Assembly (NCBI RefSeq): GCF_000601455.1
Contig: NZ_AZQP01000004.1
Coordinates: 49,126-113,125, forward strand
Source: Fervidicella metallireducens AeB
Lineage (GTDB): Bacteria > Bacillota > Clostridia > Clostridiales > Caloramatoraceae
Length of the DNA: 64,000 bases
Direction: 5' to 3'
The notes beneath the pieces are model-generated. The model was given only the letters and a program-made list of their open reading frames with translations, ran no database searches and had not been told where the DNA came from. A program made the translations under genes and the position numbers. The first letter of the stretch is position 1. Each line of letters starts with the position of its first letter. Shown piece by piece: positions 53,611 to 63,180 of this stretch.

Positions 53611-54747
53611 ATGAAAAGGGTTATAATAGGTGATTTCGTAGAATATAACGATAAGATCAGCAAACTTGGGAACTATCATTATGCAAACTGTTTTGTAAAG
53701 GATGGCTGGGAAGTTTTATGGATGTCAAATCTATTTAATGAGCTTATATACATTAAGGATAAGAAGGGCTATAAATTCAAAAAAAGCATATCTTCGCCGG
53801 AAAGACATGAACTGGCAAAGAATATCTACGGCTTTGCACCATATTCATTAAGGCTTTATGGAAACTACCTATTTTCAAAGGATGAAAAAATAGTTTTAAA
53901 TAACCAGAAATATATAGTTCCAGATATTAAAAAAAGCCTGAAAAAAATTGGCTTTGACAGGGTAGATATACTTTGGATATCAAACCCAAAACATTATTAT
54001 TTAACCAATGTCTTAGATTATGACAAGCTTATATTTAGAATACCTGATGATTTTTCACACCACAATGGATTTCCTGAAAGTGTAGTTGAAATAGAAAAAA
54101 GGCTTATAGATAAGGCTGATGTTATATTTATAACTTCAAAATTTTTAGAGAACAAAGTTTTAGAAAGAAATAAAAAGCCCTATCTTTTAAATAACGGGGT
54201 GGATTTTCAGCATTTTAACAAACAAAACCTGACTGTCCCTAGGGAGTATCATGGGAAGGAGAAGAGGGTTGTTTATGTAGGTGCAATTGATGAGTGGTTT
54301 GATGTTGGACTAATCAGGGAAATTGCAGATGGATCAGATGCAAATATCTTTATAATAGGCAGACCTAGAATAGATCTTTCAAAGATAAAAAATTTAAAAA
54401 ATGTGTATATTTTAGGCCCAAGGCCCTATGAAGAAATACCCTCCTACCTTAAAAATGCTGATGTTGCAATTATTCCATTTATTAAAAATCAACTTACAGA
54501 TGCAGTAAGTCCAATAAAGCTTTATGAATATGCTTCATCAGGTATACCGGTGGTTTCAAGTAATTTGAAGGAAGTTAAAAACACAATGGCCCCTATATAT
54601 GTTGCAAAGGATACTTCGGATTTTTTAACTGGAATAAAAAAGTATTTAAACAAGGAATATAACAGAGAAGATATTATAAACTTTGGCTTTAACAATTCCT
54701 GGGGGGCCAGATATGAATATGCAATGAAAATTATTTATGGAAGATAA
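53611..54747 (+). CDS. Glycosyltransferase (GT-B, GumK-like)
   Basis: A 378-residue GT-B enzyme. It begins MKRVIIGDFVEYNDKISKLGNYHYA and has LWISNPKHYYLTNVL, DADVIFITS-like KADVIFITSKFLENKVL, LNNGVDFQHF and the C-terminal donor domain YVGAIDEWFDVGLIREIA, GPRPYEEIPSYLKNADVAII and SPIKLYEYASSGIPVVSSN. The pattern is close to GumK-like glucuronosyltransferases and other GT4-related enzymes. Sugar not determinable. Ribosome binding site AGGAG. Confidence 0.87.
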   Translation: MKRVIIGDFVEYNDKISKLGNYHYANCFVKDGWEVLWMSNLFNELIYIKDKKGYKFKKSISSPERHELAKNIYGFAPYSLRLYGNYLFSKDEKIVLNNQKYIVPDIKKSLKKIGFDRVDILWISNPKHYYLTNVLDYDKLIFRIPDDFSHHNGFPESVVEIEKRLIDKADVIFITSKFLENKVLERNKKPYLLNNGVDFQHFNKQNLTVPREYHGKEKRVVYVGAIDEWFDVGLIREIADGSDANIFIIGRPRIDLSKIKNLKNVYILGPRPYEEIPSYLKNADVAIIPFIKNQLTDAVSPIKLYEYASSGIPVVSSNLKEVKNTMAPIYVAKDTSDFLTGIKKYLNKEYNREDIINFGFNNSWGARYEYAMKIIYGR

Positions 54748-54776
54748 ATTAAGATTCCCCTTAAAGGAGGATTGGA

Positions 54777-55589
54777 ATGTGCAAGGTAAGTGTCATTATC
54801 CCATATTATAACAGAGAAAAAACTCTCATAAGGGCTTTGCAGTCAGTTGTTAATCAAAGCTTTAAGGATTTTGAAATAATATTGGTTGATGACGGTTCAA
54901 CTGATAACAGTCACAAATTAGCTGATGAGTTTATGGAAAATCACAAAAATATATGCTTTAAACACATATATCAGAAAAACTCAGGACCTTCAAGGGCAAG
55001 AAATGAGGGTATAAGGGCTTCAGAGGGACAATATATAGCCTTTTTAGACTCCGATGACAGTTGGGAAAGAGATAAATTATGCCTTCAGATAGGCTTTATG
55101 GAAAAAAATAAAGATATAATGATAAGCAGCACAAATTACAACATTATTAAAAATGGTGATATATGGACAAAAGAGAATTTTAAAAAGCCCATAAAAAAAT
55201 CTAATTTCTACAAAATGCTCTTTAAGGTTTTCTTTTGCATTCCAACAACAGTTGTAAGAAGTGAAGTTTTCAGAAGGGATGGCCTTTATTTCCTTGAGGG
55301 AAAACATCAGGCTGAGGATAACCTTTTTTTTCTTCAGGTGGCAAGGAAATATAAAGGGGCTAAATTAAGTCAGCCTCTGACAAATATCTATAAAAGGGAA
55401 TTTGGTGAAGGAGGTTTATCTGGAGATTTAAGTAAACTGAGACAAAATGAATTTGACAACTTTATAAGGCTATACAGAGATAATAAAAATAATAGTAAAA
55501 AAATAAACATCATTTTATTACTTGTAGTTTTATTAGCATCTGAAATCAGGCATTTAAAAAGATTAATATTAACAAGGATTAGGAGATAG
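54777..55589 (+). CDS. Family 2 glycosyltransferase
   Basis: A 270-residue GT-A enzyme with the GT2 core: VSVIIPYYNREKTLIRALQS, ILVDDGSTDNSHKLADEF, NSGPSRARNEGIRASEG and the metal-binding FLDSDDSWERDKL. Downstream PTTVVRSEVFRRDGLYF and EDNLFFLQVARKYKGA place the catalytic base region. A short basic, helical C-terminus may touch the membrane. Ribosome binding site AAGGAGG. Inside the polysaccharide operon, six bases before the next gene. Confidence 0.93.
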   Translation: MCKVSVIIPYYNREKTLIRALQSVVNQSFKDFEIILVDDGSTDNSHKLADEFMENHKNICFKHIYQKNSGPSRARNEGIRASEGQYIAFLDSDDSWERDKLCLQIGFMEKNKDIMISSTNYNIIKNGDIWTKENFKKPIKKSNFYKMLFKVFFCIPTTVVRSEVFRRDGLYFLEGKHQAEDNLFFLQVARKYKGAKLSQPLTNIYKREFGEGGLSGDLSKLRQNEFDNFIRLYRDNKNNSKKINIILLLVVLLASEIRHLKRLILTRIRR

Positions 55590-55594
55590 ATATT

Positions 55595-56326
55595 ATGAAG
55601 AAACTCTTTGGTCTGAATTTTTATGATAAAAAACTGGATGAGCTGAAGTTACAGTTAGAAAAATATTTGTTGAATAAAAATAATGAAACCGGCTGTATGT
55701 GTATCTTTACTCCTAATGTTGACCACATAATAACATTATATAAAAGAGAAGAAGTATATAATGCCTATAGGGAGGCGGGGCTTATAATTGCAGATGGATG
55801 GCCCATTGAATTTATTTCAAAACTGAAGGGTGAGAGGGTTTATCAGATAACTGGTGTTGATTTGATGGACAGTCTATTGGAGGTTTCAGATAAGCATTCA
55901 CTGAATATATATTGTTTAGGCTGTCAGGATGAAACTCTTAAACTTATGAAGGAAAATATAATGGCAAAGTTTAAAGGTATAAAAAATATAGCTTTTCACA
56001 ATGGTTATTTTAAAGAGGAAGAGGATGCTGAAATTTTAAAGGATATAAAGGAAAATAAAACTGATATCCTATTTGTTGGAATGGGACACCCAAAGCAGGA
56101 GCTCTGGCTTCATAAATATAAAAATGAACTAAAATCATGTATAGCCCTTGCAGTGGGAGGGGCATTTAAGATTTATTCAATGGAAGTAAAAAGAGCCCCT
56201 ATGATAATTCGAAGGCTTAAGCTTGAATGGTTCTGGAGGTTTTTAAATGAGCCAGCAAGGCTTTTCAGCAGATACTTTATTCGTTATCCAAACTTTATAA
56301 AAATAGCCCTGATGGAATTAAAATAA
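55595..56326 (+). CDS. WecG/TagA/CpsF family glycosyltransferase (GT26)
   Basis: A 243-residue GT26 enzyme, adding the second sugar (often ManNAc or a uronic acid) to a lipid-linked intermediate. Family blocks are FTPNVDHIITLYKREEVYNA, IADGWPIEFISK, RVYQITGVDLMDSLL, LFVGMGHPKQELWLHK, VGGAFKIYSMEVKRAP and the basic C-terminal membrane-binding part LEWFWRFLNEPARLFSRYF. Last gene of the first polysaccharide transcription unit; a 295-bp gap follows. Confidence 0.94.
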   Translation: MKKLFGLNFYDKKLDELKLQLEKYLLNKNNETGCMCIFTPNVDHIITLYKREEVYNAYREAGLIIADGWPIEFISKLKGERVYQITGVDLMDSLLEVSDKHSLNIYCLGCQDETLKLMKENIMAKFKGIKNIAFHNGYFKEEEDAEILKDIKENKTDILFVGMGHPKQELWLHKYKNELKSCIALAVGGAFKIYSMEVKRAPMIIRRLKLEWFWRFLNEPARLFSRYFIRYPNFIKIALMELK

Positions 56327-56534
56327 AAAATCCTTCGACAAATCAAAGTTTTATAAAGAAAAATTAAATGAACTAAAGAACAAAACATCGAAAAACTTAA
56401 AACTTTGAAGGGAAAGTTAAATAACAGAAGATGGATAAAGGAATTTATAAGTAAAGGAAGAAAATGTTAAATATTTACAATTAATCAAGGAATTAAGTGA
56501 AATATCCTCTTTTTTTCTTATGTTACAGAAATGA

Positions 56535-56540
56535 TATAAT
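56535..56540 (+). promoter_or_regulatory. Possible -10 box upstream of first BY-kinase
   Basis: TATAAT at 56535-56540, 82 bases before the kinase ATG; the -35 region 17 nt upstream is only T-rich (TTTTTC). The rest of the 56327-56621 gap shows nothing else I can name. Confidence 0.4.
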
Positions 56541-56621
56541 CAAGGTGTCATTTTGTAAAAATTGGAAATAATGCAAAGGAATGTTTGATTTCAAAACATA
56601 AGGGAAAGAGAGGATTTTTGC

Positions 56622-57373
56622 ATGGAAAAACCTAATATAATAACCGTTAAAAAGCCAAAATCACCTATTTCGGAAGCCTACAGAACCTTAAGGACTAACA
56701 TACAGTTTTCTTCATTTGACAAGGAAGTAAAAACAATAGTTATAACCAGTTCTGCTCCAAATGAGGGAAAAACAACTACAGCAGTAAACCTTGCGGTAAC
56801 ACTTGCACAGTCAGGGCATTCTACAATAATAGTTGACTGCGACCAAAGAAGACCAAGTCTTCACAGGGTATTTAATATATCAAATGAAAAGGGGCTTTCA
56901 AATATTTTAATAGGAGAAGTCTCCTTTCAGGAGGCTGTTAAAACAACCGAAATACAAAATTTAAGTCTGATTACATCTGGAACGGTTCCGCCAAACCCTG
57001 CTGAACTTCTGGCTTCAAATAAGATGGAAAAATTCATGAATTTTTAAAGGAACAATATGAATACATAATTATTGATACACCTCCTGTTTTGATGGTTACA
57101 GATGCCCAGATATTATCCAAATATTGTGATGGATGCCTTCTTGTTGTAGCTTCAAGGGAGTCGGAAAAGGCAGGAGTCCTCAGGGCAAAGGAGTTATTAG
57201 AGCAGGTTAATGCAAAGATATTAGGTGTAGTTTTAAATAAATATACAGCAGCTAAGGGGAATTATCATAATTATTATAAATATTATCATGCTGAGGAAAG
57301 GTCAGAAGGAAGAACCAGAAGTTTTTTTGGGGTATTTAAGAGAAAAAGAAAATATGTTGATGTTAATCAATAA
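56622..57373 (+). pseudogene. CpsD/CapB-type BY-kinase, frameshifted (copy 1)
   Basis: One tyrosine kinase split by a missing base. The first frame has SSAPNEGKTTT (Walker A), VDCDQRRPSLH (Walker A') and ends SNKMEKFMNF at 57047. Adding one T to the TTTT at 57041-57044 gives FMNFLKEQYEYIIIDTPPVL (Walker B), then VTDAQILSKYCDG and LGVVLNKYTAAKG to a tyrosine cluster NYHNYYKYYH near the C-terminus, the usual autophosphorylation target. Repaired length is about 250 residues. It is a paralogue of the intact copy at 62491-63180. T-run length errors are common in sequencing. Confidence 0.88.
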
Positions 57374-57524
57374 AACTCGGATAGCTTTGGATTCTGCTAT
57401 TTAATCAAGAACAATTTTTTTTATTTAAAATGTAAGAATAGGTTAAATGGCGAACAATAAATAGAAAAAAATGGATAAACATATAGAAAAATAGTAAAAT
57501 TTCAATTAAAATCAAACAAAAGTG

Positions 57525-57553
57525 TTGATAAATATTGTAAAGTTAAGTAATAT
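57525..57553 (+). promoter_or_regulatory. Sigma-A-like promoter for secreted protein 1
   Basis: TTGATA (57525-57530), 17-nt spacer, TAATAT (57548-57553), 54 bases before the ATG. Confidence 0.6.
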
Positions 57554-57606
57554 TTATAGTAGAATATAAGCTTTTATAAAACATTAAAGAAAGGGGGAGG
57601 CAAAAG

Positions 57607-59466
57607 ATGAAAGCAAAGAAACTCATCAGTAGGTTTATGGTTGTAGCCTTTATGGCAACAACTTGTTTCAGTTTTGCGCCTGTTAACGCAGCAACAAAGA
57701 AAAACACAAAGGCAGTAGTTGTTAAACCTAAGGTTCAATTAGCCTCAGTTCTAAAGAAGGAATACAGCATAGGAGAGAAGGTGTTTTTCCAAGTTAAAAC
57801 ACCAAATTACAGTGGAAAGGTTCAATACACTGTTAAGCTTTTTAATTCAACAAAGAACAAGGCTATAACATCAAAATACTACACTGATTTATCAGTTGCA
57901 AATGGTGCAAAACCATATTCAATTGGCTGGAGAATCAGCGAGCCAGGTACATACTTTATGACAATTTACGTAAAGAGGTCTGGTGTAAAGGTTTCTTATG
58001 ACAGTTATGTAAAGACAATTTATTTCTTGGTTAAGAAGCCAGCTCCTGTTGAAACAGAAAAGAAAATAAGTGTTGTATTAGATAAAGAAGGACAGGTTTA
58101 TGATGGAAGTTTAATAGCAAAGAACATAGTAATAGAAGATGTAACAATAAAGGCAAACAACGTAACAGTTAAAAATGTAAAAACTCAGGGAACTGTAACT
58201 GTTGATCCAGGCACAAATGGCAACGCTGACCTTGAAAACGTTGAAGCTTCAAAGGTTGTTGTTTTATCTGGTGGAGCAAACAGTATACATTTAAACAACA
58301 CAAAGGCAAAGGATCTTGAAGTTAAATCAAAATCAAATGTAAGGATAGAAATCAAGGGAAATACAGAATTTGAAAAAACCAGGGTAGAATCAAGTTCAAT
58401 ACTTGAAGCTAAGGCTGGTAACTTTGGAAAAGTTGAAATTGCTCCACAAAATAAGGAAGATAAAATAGTTTTTAAGGGTAACTTTAAAACTATTGAAATC
58501 TTAAAACCTGCTGTAATCGAAATTGCTGTGGGCTCAAAGGTTGAGAAAGTTGAAGCAAAATCAGAAGCAAAGGTTACAATTGCTAAGGATGCTGTTGTTG
58601 ATAGCTTAAATTACAACAATAATAAAGTGGAACTTACAAATGATGGAACAATAACTAAAGAAGAACAAAAGCCATCTGACAACACTGGAGTTGTTGTACC
58701 ACCAGCTCCACCAACAGTGTATACAGAAAATGATATACTTAACAACAATATAAAAGCATTAACAACAAAATTACTTACTTTAAATATTGTAAACAGAAAC
58801 ATAGCAATTACAACAACAGGATTAAAAAGCAGCAATCTTGAAACAAGTGTTATTGATATTACTTTAAACGATAGCTATAAAGACAAGACTCTTACTGAGT
58901 TAGCTCTAATACTTAGAGATAAGATTAGGGATGAAGGAAGAGACATAGATGCTGTAAAATTGACAAAACTTAGTGAAGTTTTAACAAGCGTTAAGATTGG
59001 AGATAAAACTGTAAATGTATACCTTGCTGACAAGCTTCAAAACAAGCCACATGGAGCAACTATATCAGAGTTTTTAAGAAAACTTGACCAAGACTCATAC
59101 AGAAATATGTATGATAAGATGTTCTCAGAAAACTTTGATTCATATTCAGAAATAGTTGCGGCAGTTAAGGAAGTTATTGATTTAAATCAGGAAATACTAG
59201 TATCAGACTACAAAGCCTTTGGTTTGACAATCAAGAAAGTAAAAATAGGGGATAAGACTGTTTTTGATGTTGCAAAGGATGCTTCAGTAAGCATTAATGA
59301 CATAAAAACAGCCCTTGGAATAGCTTCAGATGAAGAGTTATTAGGAAAAACTTTAAATGAATTAGTAAATTCATATAACACAGTTGAGATAACATTTGCT
59401 TCAGACAGTAACATATATTATAACTACAAGGTTAATGTAAAACTAGGTCAGATAACTCAAAAATAA
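57607..59466 (+). CDS. Secreted multi-domain protein 1 (matrix-like)
   Basis: A 619-residue exported protein I do not recognise by name. Signal peptide: basic KAKKLISRF, then a hydrophobic core to PVNA. Residues about 45-155 form a beta domain (LKKEYSIGEKVFFQVKTPNY, SGKVQYTVKLFN, YVKRSGVKVSYDSYV) shared with the next gene. Residues 160-355 repeat short beta strands like a right-handed beta-helix (NIVIEDVTIKANNVTVKNVK). A Pro-rich linker (VVVPPAPPTV) precedes an alpha-helical C-terminal region. No SLH or sortase signal. Ribosome binding site AAAGGGGGAGG. Location inside the polysaccharide locus suggests a polysaccharide-associated matrix protein. Confidence 0.75.
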   Translation: MKAKKLISRFMVVAFMATTCFSFAPVNAATKKNTKAVVVKPKVQLASVLKKEYSIGEKVFFQVKTPNYSGKVQYTVKLFNSTKNKAITSKYYTDLSVANGAKPYSIGWRISEPGTYFMTIYVKRSGVKVSYDSYVKTIYFLVKKPAPVETEKKISVVLDKEGQVYDGSLIAKNIVIEDVTIKANNVTVKNVKTQGTVTVDPGTNGNADLENVEASKVVVLSGGANSIHLNNTKAKDLEVKSKSNVRIEIKGNTEFEKTRVESSSILEAKAGNFGKVEIAPQNKEDKIVFKGNFKTIEILKPAVIEIAVGSKVEKVEAKSEAKVTIAKDAVVDSLNYNNNKVELTNDGTITKEEQKPSDNTGVVVPPAPPTVYTENDILNNNIKALTTKLLTLNIVNRNIAITTTGLKSSNLETSVIDITLNDSYKDKTLTELALILRDKIRDEGRDIDAVKLTKLSEVLTSVKIGDKTVNVYLADKLQNKPHGATISEFLRKLDQDSYRNMYDKMFSENFDSYSEIVAAVKEVIDLNQEILVSDYKAFGLTIKKVKIGDKTVFDVAKDASVSINDIKTALGIASDEELLGKTLNELVNSYNTVEITFASDSNIYYNYKVNVKLGQITQK

Positions 59467-59469
59467 AAT

Positions 59470-59497
59470 AAAGCTGCCAGAAGGCAGCTTTATTTTT
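59470..59497 (+). terminator. Terminator after secreted protein 1
   Basis: AAAGCTGCC (59470-59478) pairs with GGCAGCTTT (59483-59491), then ATTTTT. Confidence 0.88.
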
Positions 59498-59555
59498 GAA
59501 AATTTAAAATGAATTTGAATAAAATTAAAATTTACATAAAAATATTGAAAAAATA

Positions 59556-59584
59556 TTGCAAGTCTTTGGAATTTCTTCTATGAT
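59556..59584 (+). promoter_or_regulatory. Sigma-A-like promoter for secreted protein 2
   Basis: TTGCAA (59556-59561), 17-nt spacer, TATGAT (59579-59584), 31 bases before the ATG. Confidence 0.6.
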
Positions 59585-59614
59585 TGAAATGTAAGTAACT
59601 GAAGGGGTGATGAT

Positions 59615-60658
59615 ATGAGGAAAAACATAAAGAGGATAGCAGCAGGTTTATTGGTATTATTCACATTAACAATTGTTCTTCAAAACTGTTTTGTTTCTGC
59701 AAAAACTGTAAAAATAACAAAGCCAAAGGTTATACTGACTTCAAATTTGAAAAAGGAATATAAAGTAGGGGAAAAAATAACTATATCCTTTAAATCTCCA
59801 AATTATTCTGGAAAGGTACAATATAGAGTTAAGATAATTGATTTAAACAAGGGAACATCAACAGAACTTTATAAAAACTTTCCAAGGTCATATAACAAAA
59901 CCTATGTAAATGGCAACCTTAATCAAAAAATTACTATACAGCAAAACAAGGCTGGTTCCTACAGAGTTGTAATATACATAAAAAGGGCTGGAACATCTGT
60001 TTCCTACGATGGATATGTTCAATCATCTTCCTTTATAGTTAGAGCAGCTGCTGTAAATAAACCAGCTGATAACCAAAATAACAACGAAAATAAGGACAAA
60101 AAGGAAGAAAACAAGGGAAATGGAGAGGCTACGCAGCCTGAAGGAAGTACACCACCTTCAGGAGAGATAACCCCTCCTACAGGAGAAACAACACCATCTT
60201 CAGGTGGGGTAACTCCTCCACCAACAGGAGGGACAAATCCAGTTGGTAAAATTGAACTAACACAGGTTTATCTTCTCCTTAACGATAATAAACAGGGAAG
60301 CACAAAGTATCAGATGAACTTTAATAAGGATGGGGAAAATTCATACAGCATTGATTTGTCAAATGTACCAGATGCCACTAGCTTAACAAATGTTTGCCTG
60401 GCAACATCAGGTAAGGCAAAATTGACTATTGACTACACTGGACTTACAAAGGATTTTACAACAGAGGCAAATGTCCTTAAAAGTATTAGAATACCATATG
60501 ACTTTATGGGATGGGATAACCCGCCTGAAGGGGCAACCCTTGCAAGCTGTAGAAGTGAGGTTGATTCTTCCGGTAACGTCATTATATCAATAAAGGCAGT
60601 AGATTTATCTAACTCTGCTAATACAAATACATTCACACTTAAAATTAAGGTTAAATAA
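59615..60658 (+). CDS. Secreted multi-domain protein 2, paralogous N-terminal domain
   Basis: A 347-residue exported protein. Signal peptide with core AGLLVLFTLTIVLQNCFVSA. Residues about 40-150 match the first domain of secreted protein 1 (LKKEYKVGEKITISFKSPNY, SGKVQYRVKIID, YIKRAGTSVSYDGYV). A low-complexity linker rich in Asn, Glu, Pro and Thr (about 150-215, repeated PPSGE/PPTGE units) leads to a C-terminal beta domain (about 220-347). No wall anchor. Function unknown; shared domain and adjacency imply a common ligand or partner. Ribosome binding site GAAGGGGTG. Confidence 0.75.
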   Translation: MRKNIKRIAAGLLVLFTLTIVLQNCFVSAKTVKITKPKVILTSNLKKEYKVGEKITISFKSPNYSGKVQYRVKIIDLNKGTSTELYKNFPRSYNKTYVNGNLNQKITIQQNKAGSYRVVIYIKRAGTSVSYDGYVQSSSFIVRAAAVNKPADNQNNNENKDKKEENKGNGEATQPEGSTPPSGEITPPTGETTPSSGGVTPPPTGGTNPVGKIELTQVYLLLNDNKQGSTKYQMNFNKDGENSYSIDLSNVPDATSLTNVCLATSGKAKLTIDYTGLTKDFTTEANVLKSIRIPYDFMGWDNPPEGATLASCRSEVDSSGNVIISIKAVDLSNSANTNTFTLKIKVK

Positions 60659-60696
60659 CAGGAAAAATATATTCAAAACAGATAAGAGGTGAAGGA

Positions 60697-61668
60697 ATGA
60701 AGAAAAAAAGAATAGCTATTGGATTTTTTTCTGTGCTGCTGATTTTTTTAGGAACATTAGCTGTAATTACCTCAATGATTTTTCACAAATATGAAGCTCC
60801 TGGGGTTAAAGAGTCCGATGCTTTATTTGAAAAGATAAAGGATGTTCAATTTAAAGGTGGAACAATTGAAATAACAGATGATGATATTAATAGTCAGATA
60901 AAAGCTCTGCTAACAGAGGGAATAAAAAAGGATAATTTTGAAATCAAGGATATATTTACTGAAATATCAGAGAACCAATTAAGTGTTTATGCTGGGGTAA
61001 AATATGACAAATATGTATTTTATCCTAATGTTTCAGGAGAAGTTTCATATGAAAATGAGAAATTGATATTTAAACCTTCAAAAATAAGAATTGGCAGCCT
61101 TCCCCTATCTAAATCAAAGGTTTTAAGTGAAGCAGGGAAATATGTAAAGGAAGGAATAAATATAACAGATGAAAAAATCGAAATAGCAAGAGGACTTCTA
61201 CCTTTGAAAATTAAATCTGTAAAAATAGAGGATGAAAAAATAAAGTTAGAAGTTGAAAAATTAAAATTAACAGATATAATATTTGAAACTATAACTGCTG
61301 AAGAAAATAAAGAATCTACGAATAAGGCAGACAGCAAAACGAATCAGAAATCACAGGGAACAACAAAAACTGAAGGGAAAGCTGCTGACAATAGTGAAGC
61401 TGCATCACTTTTAAAAATCAGGGGTCAGCTAAATAAGGTTATGGGTTCTTTATCAACTTCAAAACAAAAAAATATTGTATCTAGAATCCAATCAACATTA
61501 GGAAAAGTAGCTAGCAACCCGGATTATCAATATAAAAGGGATGCTCAGGCTGTTCAAAGTATGTATTCAAGCCTTTCAAATGATGAAAGAAGAGAGCTTA
61601 AAACAGCCTTGATAAAAAATGTTGATATAACTACTGTTATGAAATTGGTTAATATATTTGGCATGTAA
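60697..61668 (+). CDS. Membrane-anchored protein, possibly DUF2140/YpmS-like
   Basis: A 323-residue protein with one N-terminal transmembrane helix (IAIGFFSVLLIFLGTLAVIT) and an extracellular part. Residues 50-195 are beta-rich (GGTIEITDDDINSQIKALL, FKPSKIRIGSLPLSKSKVL) and resemble DUF2140 / YpmS proteins, though the match is only suggestive. A Ser/Lys/Thr linker (about 205-235) precedes a helical C-terminal segment (LLKIRGQLNKVMGSLSTSKQ...). Role unknown. It lies between the secreted proteins and Wzz. Ribosome binding site AAGAGGTGAAGG. Confidence 0.65.
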   Translation: MKKKRIAIGFFSVLLIFLGTLAVITSMIFHKYEAPGVKESDALFEKIKDVQFKGGTIEITDDDINSQIKALLTEGIKKDNFEIKDIFTEISENQLSVYAGVKYDKYVFYPNVSGEVSYENEKLIFKPSKIRIGSLPLSKSKVLSEAGKYVKEGINITDEKIEIARGLLPLKIKSVKIEDEKIKLEVEKLKLTDIIFETITAEENKESTNKADSKTNQKSQGTTKTEGKAADNSEAASLLKIRGQLNKVMGSLSTSKQKNIVSRIQSTLGKVASNPDYQYKRDAQAVQSMYSSLSNDERRELKTALIKNVDITTVMKLVNIFGM

Positions 61669-61795
61669 AACTGTAAAATAATTACATTCTTTAAAAAATA
61701 TTTAAATATATATTTAAATATTGTATAATATAACAGTGGAGAAATGGAAATGAATTTACAGATAACGTGATATTTAGACAAAAGGGGGAATGAAT

Positions 61796-62481
61796 TTGGA
61801 ACAGGAAATGACGCTGGATTTACATGATATTTTTGAAGCAATAAGAAAAAGATTATGGATTATAATCTCTATTACAATTGCCTGTGTTGTTTTAAGTGGG
61901 GTATTAAGCTTTTTTGTTATAAAGCCAACATATGAGGCAAAGGTAAGTATAATAATTGGAAAGCCTCCAGCTACAGAGGAGGGCTCAAAGGTTGACTATA
62001 ATGATGTTATGATGTATCAAAAGTTAGTAAAAACCTATAGCCAGATAGCAAAATCAAGAAGCGTTGCAGAAAAGACCCTGACAAAGCTTGGAAGTACAAT
62101 AACCCCTGAGGATTTTCTTAAGAAAATAACCGTTACCCCTCAGCTGATACACAGATAATGGAGATAAAGGCACAGAGCAAGGATCCTCAAGAGGCAGCAA
62201 ATATGGTAAATAACCTTGTAACAACATTTATTGAAAGGGCTCAGGAGGTATACCCAACAGGTAATGTTCAGATAGTTGACCCTGCTGTTATACCTGATTC
62301 GCCAATTAAGCCTAAAAAGGTTTTAAACCTTGCAATAGCCTTTGTGCTAGGTATTATGATGTCACTTGGAATTGTTTTTATTCTTGAATATATGGATAAT
62401 ACAATAAAAACTGAAGGCGATGTAGAGAAATATTTAGATTTGCCTGTAATAGGAATTATTCCAAAAAACTTAGAAGAATAG
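61796..62481 (+). pseudogene. Wzz/CapA-type chain-length determinant, frameshifted
   Basis: A polysaccharide copolymerase of about 228 residues broken by one missing base. The first part has a cytoplasmic start (LDLHDIFEAIRKR), transmembrane helix 1 (IIISITIACVVLSGVLSFFV) and a periplasm-side domain ending ITVTPQLIHR. Adding one G in CAGCTG near 62146 gives VTPQADTQIMEIKAQSKDPQ, then PIKPKKVLNLAIAFVLGIMM (helix 2) and the DNTIKTEGDVEKYLDLPVIG kinase-contact tail. Start is probably TTG 61796, seven bases after GGGGG, since ATG 61790 is only one base away. It should activate the BY-kinase encoded next. Confidence 0.88.
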
Positions 62482-62490
62482 AGGGATAAA

Positions 62491-63180
62491 ATGTCAGAAT
62501 TGATTATGCATAGAAAGCCTAAATCACCTGTTGCAGAGGCATATAGAACCCTTAGAACCAATATACAATTTGCTTCCTTTGATAAGGATATTAAAACTGT
62601 GGTTGTAACAAGTTCAGGACCAACGGAGGGAAAGTCAACAACTGCTGGAAACCTGGCTATTTCAATGGCAGAGATGGGGAAAAAGGTCCTTCTGATTGAT
62701 TGTGACCTTAGAAGACCATCAATACACAAAAAATTTAAGATTTCCAATCAGGAAGGGTTATCAAACCTGTTAGTTGAAAATGCTAAAGTAGAGGATGTCG
62801 CTGTTAAGTTTATGGACAACCTCCTTATTCTGACTTCTGGTAAAATTCCTCCAAACCCAGCGGAGATGCTCTCATCTAATAAGATGAGGAATTTTATTAG
62901 TGAAATGAAGGAAGAGTTTGACTTTATAATTTTAGACACACCTCCTGTTATTGCAGTAACAGATGCCCAGATACTTTCAACAATGGCGGATGGAGTTCTT
63001 TTAGTTGTTTCATCTGGTCAGGCTGAAAGGGAGGCTGTTGAAAGGTCAAAGACCCTTTTGGTTAACGTTGGAGCTAATATTTTAGGTGTTGTTTTAAATA
63101 AGGTTGAAATTAACTCAAGAAGAGGCTATGGCTACTATTACTATTATGGTAATGAGAAAGAGGGAAATAAGGTAAAATGA
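62491..63180 (+). CDS. CpsD/CapB-type BY-kinase (copy 2)
   Basis: A 229-residue bacterial tyrosine kinase. Walker A SSGPTEGKSTT, Walker A' LLIDCDLRRPSIH and Walker B FIILDTPPV are intact, and the C-terminus ends in a tyrosine cluster RGYGYYYYYGNEK. It works with the Wzz protein encoded just upstream, cycling through autophosphorylation to control polymer length, and is dephosphorylated by the CpsB-type enzyme whose gene overlaps its stop by four bases (ATGA). This is the intact copy of two in the locus; the first, at 56622, is frame-disrupted. Confidence 0.95.
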   Translation: MSELIMHRKPKSPVAEAYRTLRTNIQFASFDKDIKTVVVTSSGPTEGKSTTAGNLAISMAEMGKKVLLIDCDLRRPSIHKKFKISNQEGLSNLLVENAKVEDVAVKFMDNLLILTSGKIPPNPAEMLSSNKMRNFISEMKEEFDFIILDTPPVIAVTDAQILSTMADGVLLVVSSGQAEREAVERSKTLLVNVGANILGVVLNKVEINSRRGYGYYYYYGNEKEGNKVK

